Part shown: piece by piece, positions 31,819 to 42,565 of the stretch
Layout of the letters: each line of letters opens with the position of its first letter
Numbering within the stretch: the first letter of the stretch is position 1
Assembly: GCA_023052935.1 (NCBI GenBank)
Contig: CM041298.1
Span: 17,529,371 to 17,593,370, forward strand
DNA length: 64,000 bases
Source of the DNA: Piezodorus guildinii
Lineage: Eukaryota > Arthropoda > Insecta > Hemiptera > Pentatomidae
Direction: 5' to 3'
The notes under the pieces: model-generated
What the model saw: the letters and a program-made list of their open reading frames with translations, nothing else
What the model was told of the DNA's origin: nothing
The model's database searches: none
Program-made: the position numbers and the translations under genes

Positions 31819-32954
31819 TACAAACATCAGAACAAAAGAGATACATATTAATATGATAATGAAAATTTTCTTCTGAATGTAGTGACAATGATAACATTTG
31901 AAATAAAACAGAAAATATACCAACATACTTAAATATTATAGATACAAATAATGATAATATGATACATAATCTGATGATGATAAGCATAACAAATTTTACA
32001 GAACTTTAGACTTTAATATAAAAGTAAAAAAAAAAACAACATATATATATATAAACGTACCATTACTGAGTCATGTCCAAGCATAAACTGAGGAAAACCA
32101 TAAACATAGGTAGTATGGGGAGGGGTTCATGTAAAAACCCTGAAGGTTTTCCCCTCTAAGTGTAAATACTACAGCTTATCTTTGTTTTTAAAAAGTTTTA
32201 CAAAATTATATAATGGAAAAAACAAAATAATATATCCGTATGTACAATAAGGTTGAACATTTTTAACAGAAAATTATAAACACTAGAATCTGAGGTATTT
32301 AAAAGATCATGAGGTATATAATAAAAAACAAAATAAAATAAATAAATAACAAAAACAAGAACCAGAGGTGTTGTAAACAAAAAGATAAATATACAGTAAA
32401 TAAATAAAATATACATTACACAAGCAATTTGTACAATAAAGTGATAGAGTTATAATTTAAGGAGACGGAAGATGTTAGCATACGAGGGAGAAATTATCTC
32501 TTTGTCAGTTTTATGATTTACGGGAACTCGATCTTTTTCCATATGGATATATATAGCTTCGGAGAGGAGTCGCTTTTTGTAGTTAGGTACGGTGGCTAGG
32601 ATTTCAGGGTTATCAAAATCAAAATGATGGTCAAGGGATATAGCGTGTTCGGATAATTTTGAGGAAAATGGGTTACGGGTAGATATTGTGTATTTGTGCT
32701 GATAAATTCTTTTTTTGAGATAGTTTTTGGTCTCGCCTATGTAACATGAATTACAATTTGGGGAAGAGCAGGGAATACGATAAACTAAATTTGATTTTTG
32801 TAGGAAAGGGATGGGATCTTTTAGTTTTGAATATAGATTCTTTAATTTGTTACTGTGTTTTAAAACTAAGCGGAGATGGGGAAAGCTAGAGGATAAGACT
32901 TTTTTAATTTTTTGAGATAGAGATGGGATGTATGGAATGGAATTGGATGTATGT

Positions 32955-34176
32955 TGGAATTTTTACCAACATCCCTACTGACCGTGCTCTTAAAATAATC
33001 GATGAAAATTGGCTGACCTTAGAACCACATACCTCCCTCAACCAATCCTCATACCTTGAATCCCTCTCTCTGTGCTGTAACTCTGGCTACTTATGTTTCC
33101 AAGAGAAATTTTATAAACAAATTTCGGGTTTAGCCATGGGAAACTGTCTTGCTCCTGATCTCTCCAACATCGTCCTCAATCACCTTCTTGACACCGTTAT
33201 ACCTAACTTTTCCGCAGATATTTTTTTCATTAAAAAATATGTTGATGACCTTTTCCTGATCCTCAACCCCAAAGCCATCCCTAATATCTTGACTTCTTTC
33301 AACTCATACCATCCTCGACTCCAATTTACCATTGAAATAGAAAACAATAACTCACTTCCGTTCCTCGACCTCCTTATCATAAGAAATTCCGATAATTCAC
33401 TATCCACTAACTGGTACACCAAACCTACTTATTCTGGCCGTCTCCTTAATTATTTTTCCTTACACTCACATCACCAGAAAATCAGTGTAGCCAAAAACCT
33501 CATACACCGTTCCTTAACACTTTCCGATACAAAATTTCACCAAGATAATTTAACCCGACTAACAAAAATCCTAAAATCTAATAATTTTCCTGACCAATTA
33601 ATCAAGAACCTCATTAAAACTTCTTCAGACCCTCACTCCATCCCCGCACACTCTCCACAAACCGCCATAGTTCCCCAGTACAGATCCATTCCATACATCC
33701 CATCTCTATCTCAAAAAATTAAAAAAGTCTTATCCTCTAGCTTTCCCCATCTCCGCTTAGTTTTAAAACACAGTAACAAATTAAAGAATCTATATTCAAA
33801 ACTAAAAGATCCCATCCCTTTCCTACAAAAATCAAATTTAGTTTATCGTATTCCCTGCTCTTCCCCAAATTGTAATTCATGTTACATAGGCGAGACCAAA
33901 AACTATCTCAAAAAAAGAATTTATCAGCACAAATACACAATATCTACCCGTAACCCATTTTCCTCAAAATTATCCGAACACGCTATATCCCTTGACCATC
34001 ATTTTGATTTTGATAACCCTGAAATCCTAGCCACCGTACCTAACTACAAAAAGCGACTCCTCTCCGAAGCTATATATATCCATATGGAAAAAGATCGAGT
34101 TCCCGTAAATCATAAAACTGACAAAGAGATAATTTCTCCTTCGTATGCTAACATCTTCCGTCTCCTTAAATTATAA
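32955..34176 (+). pseudogene. PLE reverse transcriptase + GIY-YIG endonuclease, 5'-truncated
   Basis: One open frame of about 407 codons runs to the stop at 34174. The first ATG upstream (32923) lies in the inverted arm and is not a natural start; homology begins at GIFTNIPTDRAL. Counting from that ATG: QISGLAMGNCLAP (residues 66-78, RT motif B), KYVDDLFLIL (105-114, catalytic YVDD), SLPFLDLLI (144-152) and NWYTKPTYSGR (163-173). Then comes a linker and a C-terminal GIY-YIG domain: VYRIPC (307-312), a Cys cluster C312/C317/C320 next to YIGET (321-325), KKRIYQHK (330-337) and LLSEAIYIHM (379-388, the conserved Glu). The domain order RT then GIY-YIG is diagnostic for Penelope-like elements. The early RT motifs, including the motif A aspartate expected just before FTNIP, are missing, so this copy is not functional. 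There is no frameshift, which implies a young insertion. Confidence 0.93.
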
Positions 34177-34807
34177 CTCTATCACTTTATTGTACAAGTT
34201 GCTTGTGTAATGTATATTTTATTTATTTACTGTATATTTATCTTTTTGTTTACAACACCTCTGGTTCTTGTTTTTGTTATTTATTTATTTTATTTTGTTT
34301 TTTATTATATACCTCATGATCTTTTAAATACCTCAGATTCTAGTGTTTATAATTTTCTGTTAAAAATGTTCAACCTTATTGTACATACGGATATATTATT
34401 TTGTTTTTTCCATTATATAATTTTGTAAAACTTTTTAAAAACAAAGATAAGCTGTAGTATTTACACTTAGAGGGGAAAACCTTCAGGGTTTTTACATGAA
34501 CCCCTCCCCATACTACCTATGTTTATGGTTTTCCTCAGTTTATGCTTGGACATGACTCAGTAATGGTACGTTTATATATATATATGTTGTTTTTTTTTTT
34601 ACTTTTATATTAAAGTCTAAAGTTCTGTAAAATTTGTTATGCTTATCATCATCAGATTATGTATCATATTATCATTATTTGTATCTATAATATTTAAGTA
34701 TGTTGGTATATTTTCTGTTTTATTTCAAATGTTATCATTGTCACTACATTCAGAAGAAAATTTTCATTATCATATTAATATGTATCTCTTTTGTTCTGAT
34801 GTTTGTA

Positions 34808-34847
34808 GCCCTGATGATGGCTCACAAGCTTGAGCCGAAACGTTGGC
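34808..34847 (+). ncRNA. Hammerhead ribozyme motif, intact core (right arm)
   Basis: GCCCTGATGATGGCTCACAA followed by GCTTGAGCCGAAACGTTGGC, downstream of the PLE coding region. CUGAUGA, GGCUC/GAGCC stem II, GAAA and ACGUU are complete. Confidence 0.82.
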
Positions 34848-34931
34848 AAAATTAAAAACTTTTCAAAAATGACTGATTCCTGACTATTCCACCTATAATA
34901 GTTTCTACAGTCGACTATACACCCTCAATAT

Positions 34932-34958
34932 GTTTCACAAAAAAGTCTGTGTGAGTGT

Positions 34959-34998
<40 letters not shown>

Positions 34999-35770
34999 TA
35001 AGTATAGCGCAAAAACGATAAATCGTACGAAAATGAAATTTCATATTTAAGGCAGCTATACGTCCGAGATGTTACTGCAACTTTTTCATCAAACTCAGCT
35101 AACCAGAAGAGCCACTTTATACCATGCATTTTGCACCTATTTACGATTTTATCAAAAACGGCTATATCGATGTAAAATTGGACAGGCTTTAATATCATGT
35201 AGGTGACATTCTGATTGAAATAGTAGTAATTTTAATTCTGTAGTTTATATGAAATTGACCATATCATCTGATTAGCATTGCTAACAAACAGGCAACGAAT
35301 TCGATATCCAACTTAAGGAGATAAATGCAAAAATATTTTTCTAATACAATTTTTATATTTTGAACTTAAAACAGAATGCTACAGATCTCATACATACTAT
35401 TGTAAAAGTCAAAGGTGAGTGATGAAAAGCTGAGAAAACAAACTGATTGTTGTAGTTAATGATATAATATTTGATTATATCTAATGAACACTCAAGTCCT
35501 TTAAACAGTAATATACAGTTGGAATGCTTAAGGTTTTAGAAAAAATATTATCTTATACACACTATCGTAAAAGTTAACGGAGAGAGATGATCAGCCGAAA
35601 AAACAAAATGATTGTCGTAGATAATAAAATAACATATTATTTAATAAAACACATGTTTATATTAAAATCCACTAAATATAATTCTTGAACAATATATTTT
35701 TGTTTCAAAATTAGTTTAAAAATTCTTAAATTGATAAAAATAACAGAGGTAAATAAAAGTCTAACACACG
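34932..35770 (-). repeat. R900 continuation, with internal duplication
   Basis: It resumes at GTTTCACAAAAAAGTCTGTG, passes a (GT)n tract (34955-34997) and GAAATTTCATATTTAAGGCA, and ends with GAGGTAAATAAAAGTCTAAC. The blocks around ATCTCATACATACTATTG and TTATACACACTATCGTAAA are diverged tandem copies (about 35380-35450 and 35545-35625). Confidence 0.75.
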
Positions 35771-36215
35771 ACATTATATTGCTATAATATTTAATACAAA
35801 ATAAATGTTTCATTAAAATACATAATACAAATAACATAATACTTCTTAATTCAACTTCCAGATTGATTTCTTGGTCGATAACAAAGGTTCTCGATTAAAA
35901 ATAATAAACAAAAATAAAGTATATTTTTTTACAAAACAACTGTTTTTTTTTTAAAACTATGACAATTTCTTTTTTACCAATTACAGTACGTGGAATTATT
36001 TTCAGGTAAGTATTAATAAAAATAATTAGTAAAAAAAAAAAAAAAAAAAAAAAATTATAGTAAAATATGTAGGGCGACAGAGAAAAGTGGGTAGCTGAAC
36101 CAGGGGTACTCCACAGAATTAGTGGCTCTTGTCTCTGTGAGGGAGGTAGAGGGTTCATTAAGTAATGGAGAGGTCATCAGGGCTCGAGCAGGCCGCTACC
36201 TTTGTCATAGTTCCA

Positions 36216-36297
<82 letters not shown>

Positions 36298-36705
36298 CAC
36301 ACATATTTATTGTAATAAAAATTACAAATAAATATATTTCCATTCTTTGAAATGAAATAAAATGTTTATTAACCAATATATGAACAAAAACAGAGTATTG
36401 TACAATGCATACATGCAATACCATACATAAGTACGGTTTCAAGCATGCCTGGCCTTTTTACACTTAACATAGGAGTTGAAATAATCCAATACAAGAGGGA
36501 AAACAAAAACTCTCTTAAGAAAGAAATAATAAAATAATGATAATACGACAAATAATTAAATAAGCAAAAATAATAAAAAATGCAGCTATAGTTAATTTAA
36601 ATAACAATATGTTTTAGCCTTTTTACGTTCCTAAGCTTTATAAGTCAAATCGGCTTTTCTATAACTAACAATTTGTCTTATATGTTCATGTCTACTATTT
36701 GCACA
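35771..36705. other. Unassigned AT-rich region with long simple tracts
   Basis: An A-run of about 23 bases (36031-36053) and an (AT)n tract of about 68 bp (36223-36291). A less AT-rich patch at 36060-36215 (for example GTGAGGGAGGTAGAGGGTTC) is not recognised. No gene is seen. Confidence 0.5.
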
Positions 36706-37190
36706 TGAATTAAAAATCTGGTGCGGGAAATACACGACTTTCACTTACCTCCATTTTTAAAATCAATGAAAGAATTATCAAATACAGTTATAAATAAAAA
36801 TACGTGAAACTATTAAAGAATTAATTAAATTGAATTTCTATAGAAACATATGTTATATTAAAAAACGTATTATATTATTATCTAAAATAATCAGTTAGTT
36901 TTATCTTCTTTTCATCACTCTCTATTAACTTTTAAAAGCTTGTGTATGGGATAATATTTTTTCTAAAATCTTTAGCTTTCCAACGGTATATCATACATGT
37001 ATATATATTACTGCTCTTATGTTCAAAAATAAAAAAACTATCACACACACAGACCTTTCTGCAAGACTTGGCTATTTGGGCTCAGGGGACCCTATATGTG
37101 TATTCCCATTGAAAACTGGAATTCGAAAATTTTCAAGATCGCAATACTTTCCCTTACTATATGTATGTAAGTGAAAGTAAAAGTTACAAA
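36706..37190 (+). repeat. R900, internally deleted
   Basis: It begins TCTGGTGCGGGAAATACACG with ACTTTCACTTACC, then jumps from the middle region to a short CACACACACAGACC and ends ATGTAAGTGAAAGTAAAAG. About 400 bp of the centre is missing. Confidence 0.85.
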
Positions 37191-37311
37191 TTTTGCAAAA
37201 TAAATGCTTAAGTCTAGTTATTCTAGATGGACCCCCATTGACTTATTACATCATTGTTTAAATGTGCCTAGTATCTCAACCTTTTGTATAAATTAATAAT
37301 ACACTTTTTTA

Positions 37312-38172
37312 CTTTCACTTACTATTTATAGTAAGGGAAAGTATTGCGGTCGTGATAATTTTCGAATTCCAGTTTTCAACAGAAAAACACATTTTAGGGT
37401 CCCCTGAGTCCAAATAACCAAGTCTCGCAAAAAGGTTGTGTGTGTGTGTGTCTGTGTGTGTTTGTGTGTGTGTATATATGTGTGTGTGTGTGGTAGGTAA
37501 CTCCCGGACGGAAACGGTAAGCTCTATGAAAATGAAATTTCATATTTAAGACAAATATACGCCCGAGACGTTACAAAACCTTTTTTATCGAAATGAGCTT
37601 ACCAGAAGAGCCACTTTATACCATGCATTTTGCACCTTTTTTCGATTTGTCTCGATATGGTTCCGACGATGTTAATTAAATTCGCTATATCGATGTAAAA
37701 TTTAATGATCTTTAGTATCATGTAGGTTTCATTCTGATTAAAATGGTCTGACAGGGCTTGAATGCCGATATTTTATCTTGTTACCACTAATGAAAAAAAG
37801 GTAAATATACAAGTTGAGCGAATTTAAAAAGCAACTAAAGTAGAAAACTGAAAAAAATATTTTTTTAATTTGTTTTTGAACATAAGAACAGTAATATACC
37901 GTATGGATGTATGATATACCGTTGGAAAGCTAAAGATTTAAAAAAAATATTATCTTCTACTCAAGCTTTTGAAAGTTAATAGAGAGTGATGATAAGAAGA
38001 TAAAACTAACTGATTATTTTAGATAATAATATAATTGATTTTTTAATAAAATACATGTTATAATTAATTCTTTAACAGTTTCACGCATTTTTATCCCTAA
38101 CTGTATTTGAAAATTCTTTCACTGATTTTAAAAATGGAGGTAAGTGAAAGTCGTGAGTTGCCCGCACCAGAT
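37312..38172 (-). repeat. R900, near full length
   Basis: The left end is TTTACTTTCACTTACTATTT with TATAGTAAGGGAAAG; the right end is GGAGGTAAGTGAAAGTCGTG and GCCCGCACCAGATTTT. An interrupted (GT)n tract lies at 37437-37493. Confidence 0.88.
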
Positions 38173-38349
38173 TTTTATACTTTTAATACATTTAATTGAA
38201 TTTCTATTATAAATATATTTTATTATAATTTTATTGCTGTATAAATATTGTATGAATGTTATCTTTCACTACTACGTGTATTATTAATGTCCAAATTATG
38301 ACAGATTGTAATATTACCCAACATAAACTTGTTGTTGTTTTACTTTTAA

Positions 38350-38855
38350 TTTTTCAAACAACTTACTTGGAACCCTCACGCAAGACTGAAACGACAAGAA
38401 ACTACACGTTTTGGACTCCTTTAACACTTACCAGACAAACGTTCTAATCTTCCACCTAACTACAAAATACTCATCTGTATGACTATCATAAGGCCGAAAT
38501 GGACTTACGGAGTAGAGCTTTGGAGCTGTACAAAACCATCGAATTCTTCCCGTATCCAATCCCTACAATCCAAAATTCTTCGCAAAATCCTTAACGCTCC
38601 TTACTTTGTCACCAATAAACTCATTCATAAAGACCTTAATGTTCCGTATGTTGCTGATTTGGCCCGATCTAGATATTATTCCTTTCATGCCAAAACTCCA
38701 TTTCCACCCTGATCCTCTAGTTTAAACCCTTTCTTCCTCTTCAATTCCTGACAATCCTCCAAGGCGTCTGAAAAGGAGATGGCCCTGACACCTAGTTTAG
38801 AATATTTTTAGAGTGCTTCCATTGGGAAGATTCTCTTCATGTGTTTCACGCCTTT
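38350..38855 (+). pseudogene. Jockey-like LINE C-terminus (family A)
   Basis: Translation gives ARLKRQET-like residues, then MTIIRPKWTYGVELWSCTKP, SNSSRIQSLQSKILRKILNA and PYFVTNKLIHKDLNVPYVAD, then PDNPPRRLKRRWP-like residues in a shifted frame near 38750. It matches the end of the copies at 26763-27735 and 56490-56869. RT catalytic motifs are missing (5' truncation). It runs directly into a family B copy at 38860. Confidence 0.82.
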
Positions 38856-38859
38856 TTAT

Positions 38860-39720
38860 ATTTATATACGCAGCACAATGGGACTCTTTTGGCTACTTTT
38901 GCTGATGATACAGCTGTTCTTTGTTCAGATAAGGATCCTTTACAAGCGGCAATATCCCTACAAAACCACCTTGATGAAATTTCTGCTTGGGCTTCTAAGG
39001 TGGAAAATAAAGATGAACGAGTCCAAGAGTGCTCATGTAGTGTTCACCCTGAACCACAAACCTTCTCCTCCCATTAACTTTAATAATATTCCTATTCCGC
39101 CTTCCGACGAAATTCGATATTTAGGTATTCACTTGGACAAAAGACTGACCTGGAGTACCCACATTCGACAAAAACGCAAAGAACTCAACAGACGATACGG
39201 TCTTTTATCTAGATTACTTGACAGACGCTCTAAATTATCATTAACCAACAAACTAACTCTTTACAAAGTTTTGCTAAAACCAATTTGTACATACGGGATA
39301 GAACTGTGGGGCTCTGCTAAACCAACAAGTATCCAAAGAATACAGTCTTTTCAGTCGAAAGTGCTACGCAAAATAGTGGACGCACCGTTCTACGTAACAA
39401 ATGACGTTATACATAACGACTTAAACATCACGACTATTTCAGCCACTGCTACAGAACAATACAATAACTTCCACCAAAGACTAACATTCAACACCAACCC
39501 TCTTACAGAAACATTAAAATGCTCTACGAATCCTTACAGCCCACCCCGACGACTACGCAGGCGGTGGCCAAGAGATATGCTGATCACTTAACGAACTCTG
39601 CTGTGATGAGCCGCTGCTTCAGCAGTCCACAAATTTGCTTATTGCAAAGGAAATGCAGATGGAAAATTAAATTTTATGTCAAATTTTTTGTTTTGTAATA
39701 AATAAAAAATATTTTATATT
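38860..39720 (+). pseudogene. Jockey-like LINE RT C-terminal half (family B)
   Basis: It starts just before TLLATFADDTAVLCSDKDPL, so the FADD is present, shifts frame near 38997 (ASKVENKD against the WWKIKMNESK expected), then stays open from KIKMNESKSAHVVFTL through IRYLGIHLDKRLTWSTHI, TYGIELWGSAKPTSIQRI, DAPFYVTNDVIHNDLN and PPRRLRRRWPRDMLIT to a stop at 39589. The 3' UTR has GAGCCGCTGCTTCAGCAGTC as in 23701-24711. At nearly 200 uninterrupted codons it is the best-preserved Jockey-like piece here. It is 5'-truncated, and its endonuclease and gag are absent. Confidence 0.9.
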
Positions 39721-39794
39721 TTATTCAAATTTACTCGTTGTATCCTATTATACAGTTGTAAATTCCAATAAATAAAAAACTAACATCTTTTATT

Positions 39795-39875
39795 TTTTTT
39801 TAATTAATTAATATAAATATTAAAGAAAATTGGTCCAAGGACAGAACCTTCGATTGATTAATATTTATGTAATCT
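39795..39875 (-). pseudogene. Jockey-like RT scrap
   Basis: On the minus strand SIEGSVLGPIFFNIYIN resembles the PQGSVLGPILFNIYM block. Only about 20 codons remain. Confidence 0.45.
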
Positions 39876-40264
39876 CTAAAGAAAACACGCTATTATGAAC
39901 TATTATTATTAGCTTTAAGACCCTACAATGAAGGGATCCTGCAGCAGAGAGAAGAAAAAGCAGAACCCCCACCGACGACCCTAAACCAATCAACCCTTCA
40001 GACTTTCATTGCCTCCCTCACGATCCGCACATGACCAGGCCCTGTAGTTGATTCCCCTTGATAATATCTATCACCGCCCTGGGATATCAATTGCTGTATT
40101 ACTGCCCATATCTCTCTCAGAGTTTACTCAGAGCGATCAAAGATGAGAAGGTGTCTCTTATATTGGTATTAAGGGCCTTCATTGCAAATGTTACCATGGT
40201 AATAGCAATTTTTTAATTTTTTTTATATTTAAATAAAAGGGTTAACAACAATAGTTAAAGTTTA
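39876..40264. other. Unassigned, partly GC-richer sequence
   Basis: 39925-40190 has balanced composition (for example CCACCGACGACCCTAAACC) but no open frame or motif that I can identify. Confidence 0.35.
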
Positions 40265-40419
40265 ATTAAAGAAAAAAAAATCTAGTGTGGCAACACACGA
40301 CTTTCACTTACCACCGTTTTTAAAATTGATTAAAGAATTTTCAAATACAGTTAGAGATAAAAATGAGTAAAACTATTAAATAACTAATTAAATTGAATTT
40401 CTATAAAGACATGTGTTTT

Positions 40420-40808
40420 TCACTTTTTGGCTGCCTGTCCGATACTTACTGAGTTCAGAAAAAAATATTTTAATTCTAAAAATTTAACCTGGGATCAAAT
40501 TTTAGAGTTGATAAATGGAAAAGATTGGCTGGCGTTAGTTAATTTGTCAAATTAAATTTAACTAATTGTGAATTTTACTATTTGTGAATTAATTTTAGTA
40601 TAAATAACATGGGAAGTGTTTGTTTCTTATTTTGTTATTGATTATTTTTATTGATAGATTAAAGATTAATTTTGTTAATAAACACAGACTCCACGGACGG
40701 TCAATAGACCATGTAGTGTATCTGATTTTTATTATTGTATTTCGTAATTGTAATTTGTTTATTTTTTTATCAGTTTATTGGCTATTGATGTAATTTTGTA
40801 ATATCTAT
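40420..40808 (+). pseudogene. LINE 3' end inserted in R900
   Basis: The insert encodes KYFNSKNLTWDQILELINGK, then DWLALVNLSN and a stop near 40553, a C-terminal tail like those of I/R1-type LINEs. About 260 bp of 3' UTR follows. A duplication of about 18 bp, CTATAAAGACATGTGTTT, lies at about 40402-40419 and 40809-40827, showing a 5'-truncated target-primed insertion. Clade uncertain. Confidence 0.65.
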
Positions 40809-40966
40809 CTATAAAGACATGTGTTTATTAAAAATCAATTATATTATTATCTAAAATAATCAGTTAGTTTAATCGGCTTTTCACCACCCTTTATTAAATT
40901 ATATAAGCTTGGGTAGAAGATAGTATTTTCCTAAAATCTTTAGCTTTCCAACGGTACATTATACGT

Positions 40967-41208
40967 TAATTATTTATTCGTTTAACGTTACTTTATGCTA
41001 CTATGGCTAATCGGACGATGCTACAGTGAGAGTCCTAAATTTTTCTAATCCAGGTTTTATTAGGATAGGGATCTTTAACGAGTACATGACATCGCACAGG
41101 ATCGGGACCACCTTTCAACGTCCCCTCCGAAGGACGGCATAACTAAGGATTTTTTACTCCCATTAAAAATTCCTAGGGCCACCCGCAGGTTTGAACCCGC
41201 GACCTAGA
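40967..41208 (-). repeat. SINE1 insertion with 12-bp duplication
   Basis: TACATTATACGT flanks it at 40955-40966 and 41209-41220. It includes GGCTAATCGGACGATGCTAC and, on the reverse strand, CGCGGGTTTGAACCCG-like B-box sequence. It is inserted into R900 sequence. Confidence 0.9.
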
Positions 41209-41690
41209 TACATTATACGTGTGTATTACTGTTCAAATATTTTTTTCAGTTTTCACTTTTAGTTCGAAATCGAATTCGTTCAACTTATATATTTACCTGT
41301 TTTTTAACAATGGTGACAGGATGATATGGTCATTTTTATTATATCTACAAAATAAAAGGTACTTAGTAGAGGAAGAAAATTTAAAATATCTGCATTTAAG
41401 CCCTGTTAGACTATTTTAATCAGAATGAAACCTACATCATATTAAAGAAAATTAAATTTCTACATACATATAGCGAGTCCCTCCGTTTTGAGTTGTCCGC
41501 ATCGAATTTTTTATTAATGTGTTGGTATGTCCATCTAAGTTGTTGTGAAAACGTTTGTAAAAGGTCGGGAACCTGTTTGTTAACTGTTGGCATGTGAAGG
41601 TTTTTATGTAGAGTGATATCGTTAACTTATAATAGGGACTTTGTTTGGACTCAAGAGGCCCTATAACATTTATGCCCGCTTGAAAACTGG

Positions 41691-42565
41691 AATGTTTTCT
41701 TATAATGTAATAATAATCTATATTTATTAAAGAAATTGCGATTAAACTCGATTTTATGGTCATCGCAGTTTCTTGAAAACGATTATGGTTGTGCAGAAGA
41801 AATTTCTTCTGGAGGTTCAGCTTACTGTCTAGATGTGCAATAAGGCTGGGTTTGCGAAAATTCGTCCTCCAAGTTTTAAATCACAGCATTTTTCCAAAAC
41901 AAAATTGGTTTTCCAATAACTCGGAAACTATACGCACCCTCAAAAACTATAATTACTCATTTGAATGGCAATCAAATTTCTAACTACCTAGGAGCAAAAT
42001 CGTCTTAATCTGATTAGTAATAGCATAGATACTAAAATACTCATAACAAATATATTTAGTTATATTTCGTTTCATAGCCATGTTTCGTGTGTAGGTTTTC
42101 ATCAAATTCATATGTTTCAATGTGGTTGGTTTTTAAAATGATCAATAGCCTGAAAAACGATTAAGTTTTGAAAAGTCAATAAAACTTAGTTCTTAAACCT
42201 AAAAAAATAATGCGAGCTTATTCAGTTGGAAGGGTATACCCCTGAGTGGAAAAAAATACGCATTTATGTTACATAAAAGTTACAATGGTATACAATGATG
42301 ATGTTTTAAAGCAAAAATGTCAGTATTAGATAATCACGGGTATGGCTACTTGCTAATGGTATGTTATTGTAGACGGAATCAAATTAATATCTGACAATCA
42401 ACAATAATCATTTATTTGTCATACATAGACATAGTTAAAAGTTTAACTCACTGCCATCTCAGGTTTATTTATATTGTATAACCTTACCTAATACATTTAT
42501 TATAAAAAAACTTTCTCAATTTGCTAAAATATAAAAACACATTAAATAGCCGCGTGCAAAGCCAG
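41691..42565 (+). mobile_element. Helitron-like element running into a satellite
   Basis: GAGGTTCAGCTTACTGTCTA, GTCTAGATGTGCAATAAGGC, GATAATCACGGGTATGGCTA and TATTTATATTGTATAACCTT match, in reverse, the copy at 20272-22915. It ends with CCGCGTGCAAAGCCAGCTAC at 42550-42569, the Helitron-like hairpin region, and then enters the 52-bp repeats. No coding sequence is found. Confidence 0.6.

Larger units (their letters stand above)
31728..34931 (+). mobile_element. Penelope-like element, family A, with inverted arm
   Basis: The insertion is flanked by an exact 13-bp duplication GTTTCACAAAAAA (31715-31727 and 34932-34944) inside R900. The left arm (31728 to about 32937) is the reverse complement of the right part (about 33686-34920) and includes an antisense copy of the last ~160 codons of the coding region. 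The unique part (32940-33685) holds the RT palm. Each arm has an intact hammerhead motif. The right end adds CTATAATAGTTTCTACAGTC. Such 5'-truncated insertions with an inverted partial copy are known for PLEs. Confidence 0.92.
40265..41690 (+). repeat. R900 copy carrying nested LINE and SINE insertions
   Basis: The 5' end is AATCTAGTGTGGCAACACACGA-like with GACTTTCACTTACCACCG. After the LINE insertion it continues with TTATCTAAAATAATCAGTTA, after the SINE with TATATATTTACCTGTTTTTT and TTAAGCCCTGTTAGACTAT, to TTGGACTCAAGAGGCCCTAT. The terminal hairpin is not clear. Confidence 0.75.

Noticed and set aside
32198..34428. Two identical hydrophobic 72-codon frames (32198-32416 and 34210-34428) as small membrane proteins
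   Set aside because: They lie in the AT-rich 3' UTR of a PLE and its inverted copy; the hydrophobic look comes from T-rich sequence.
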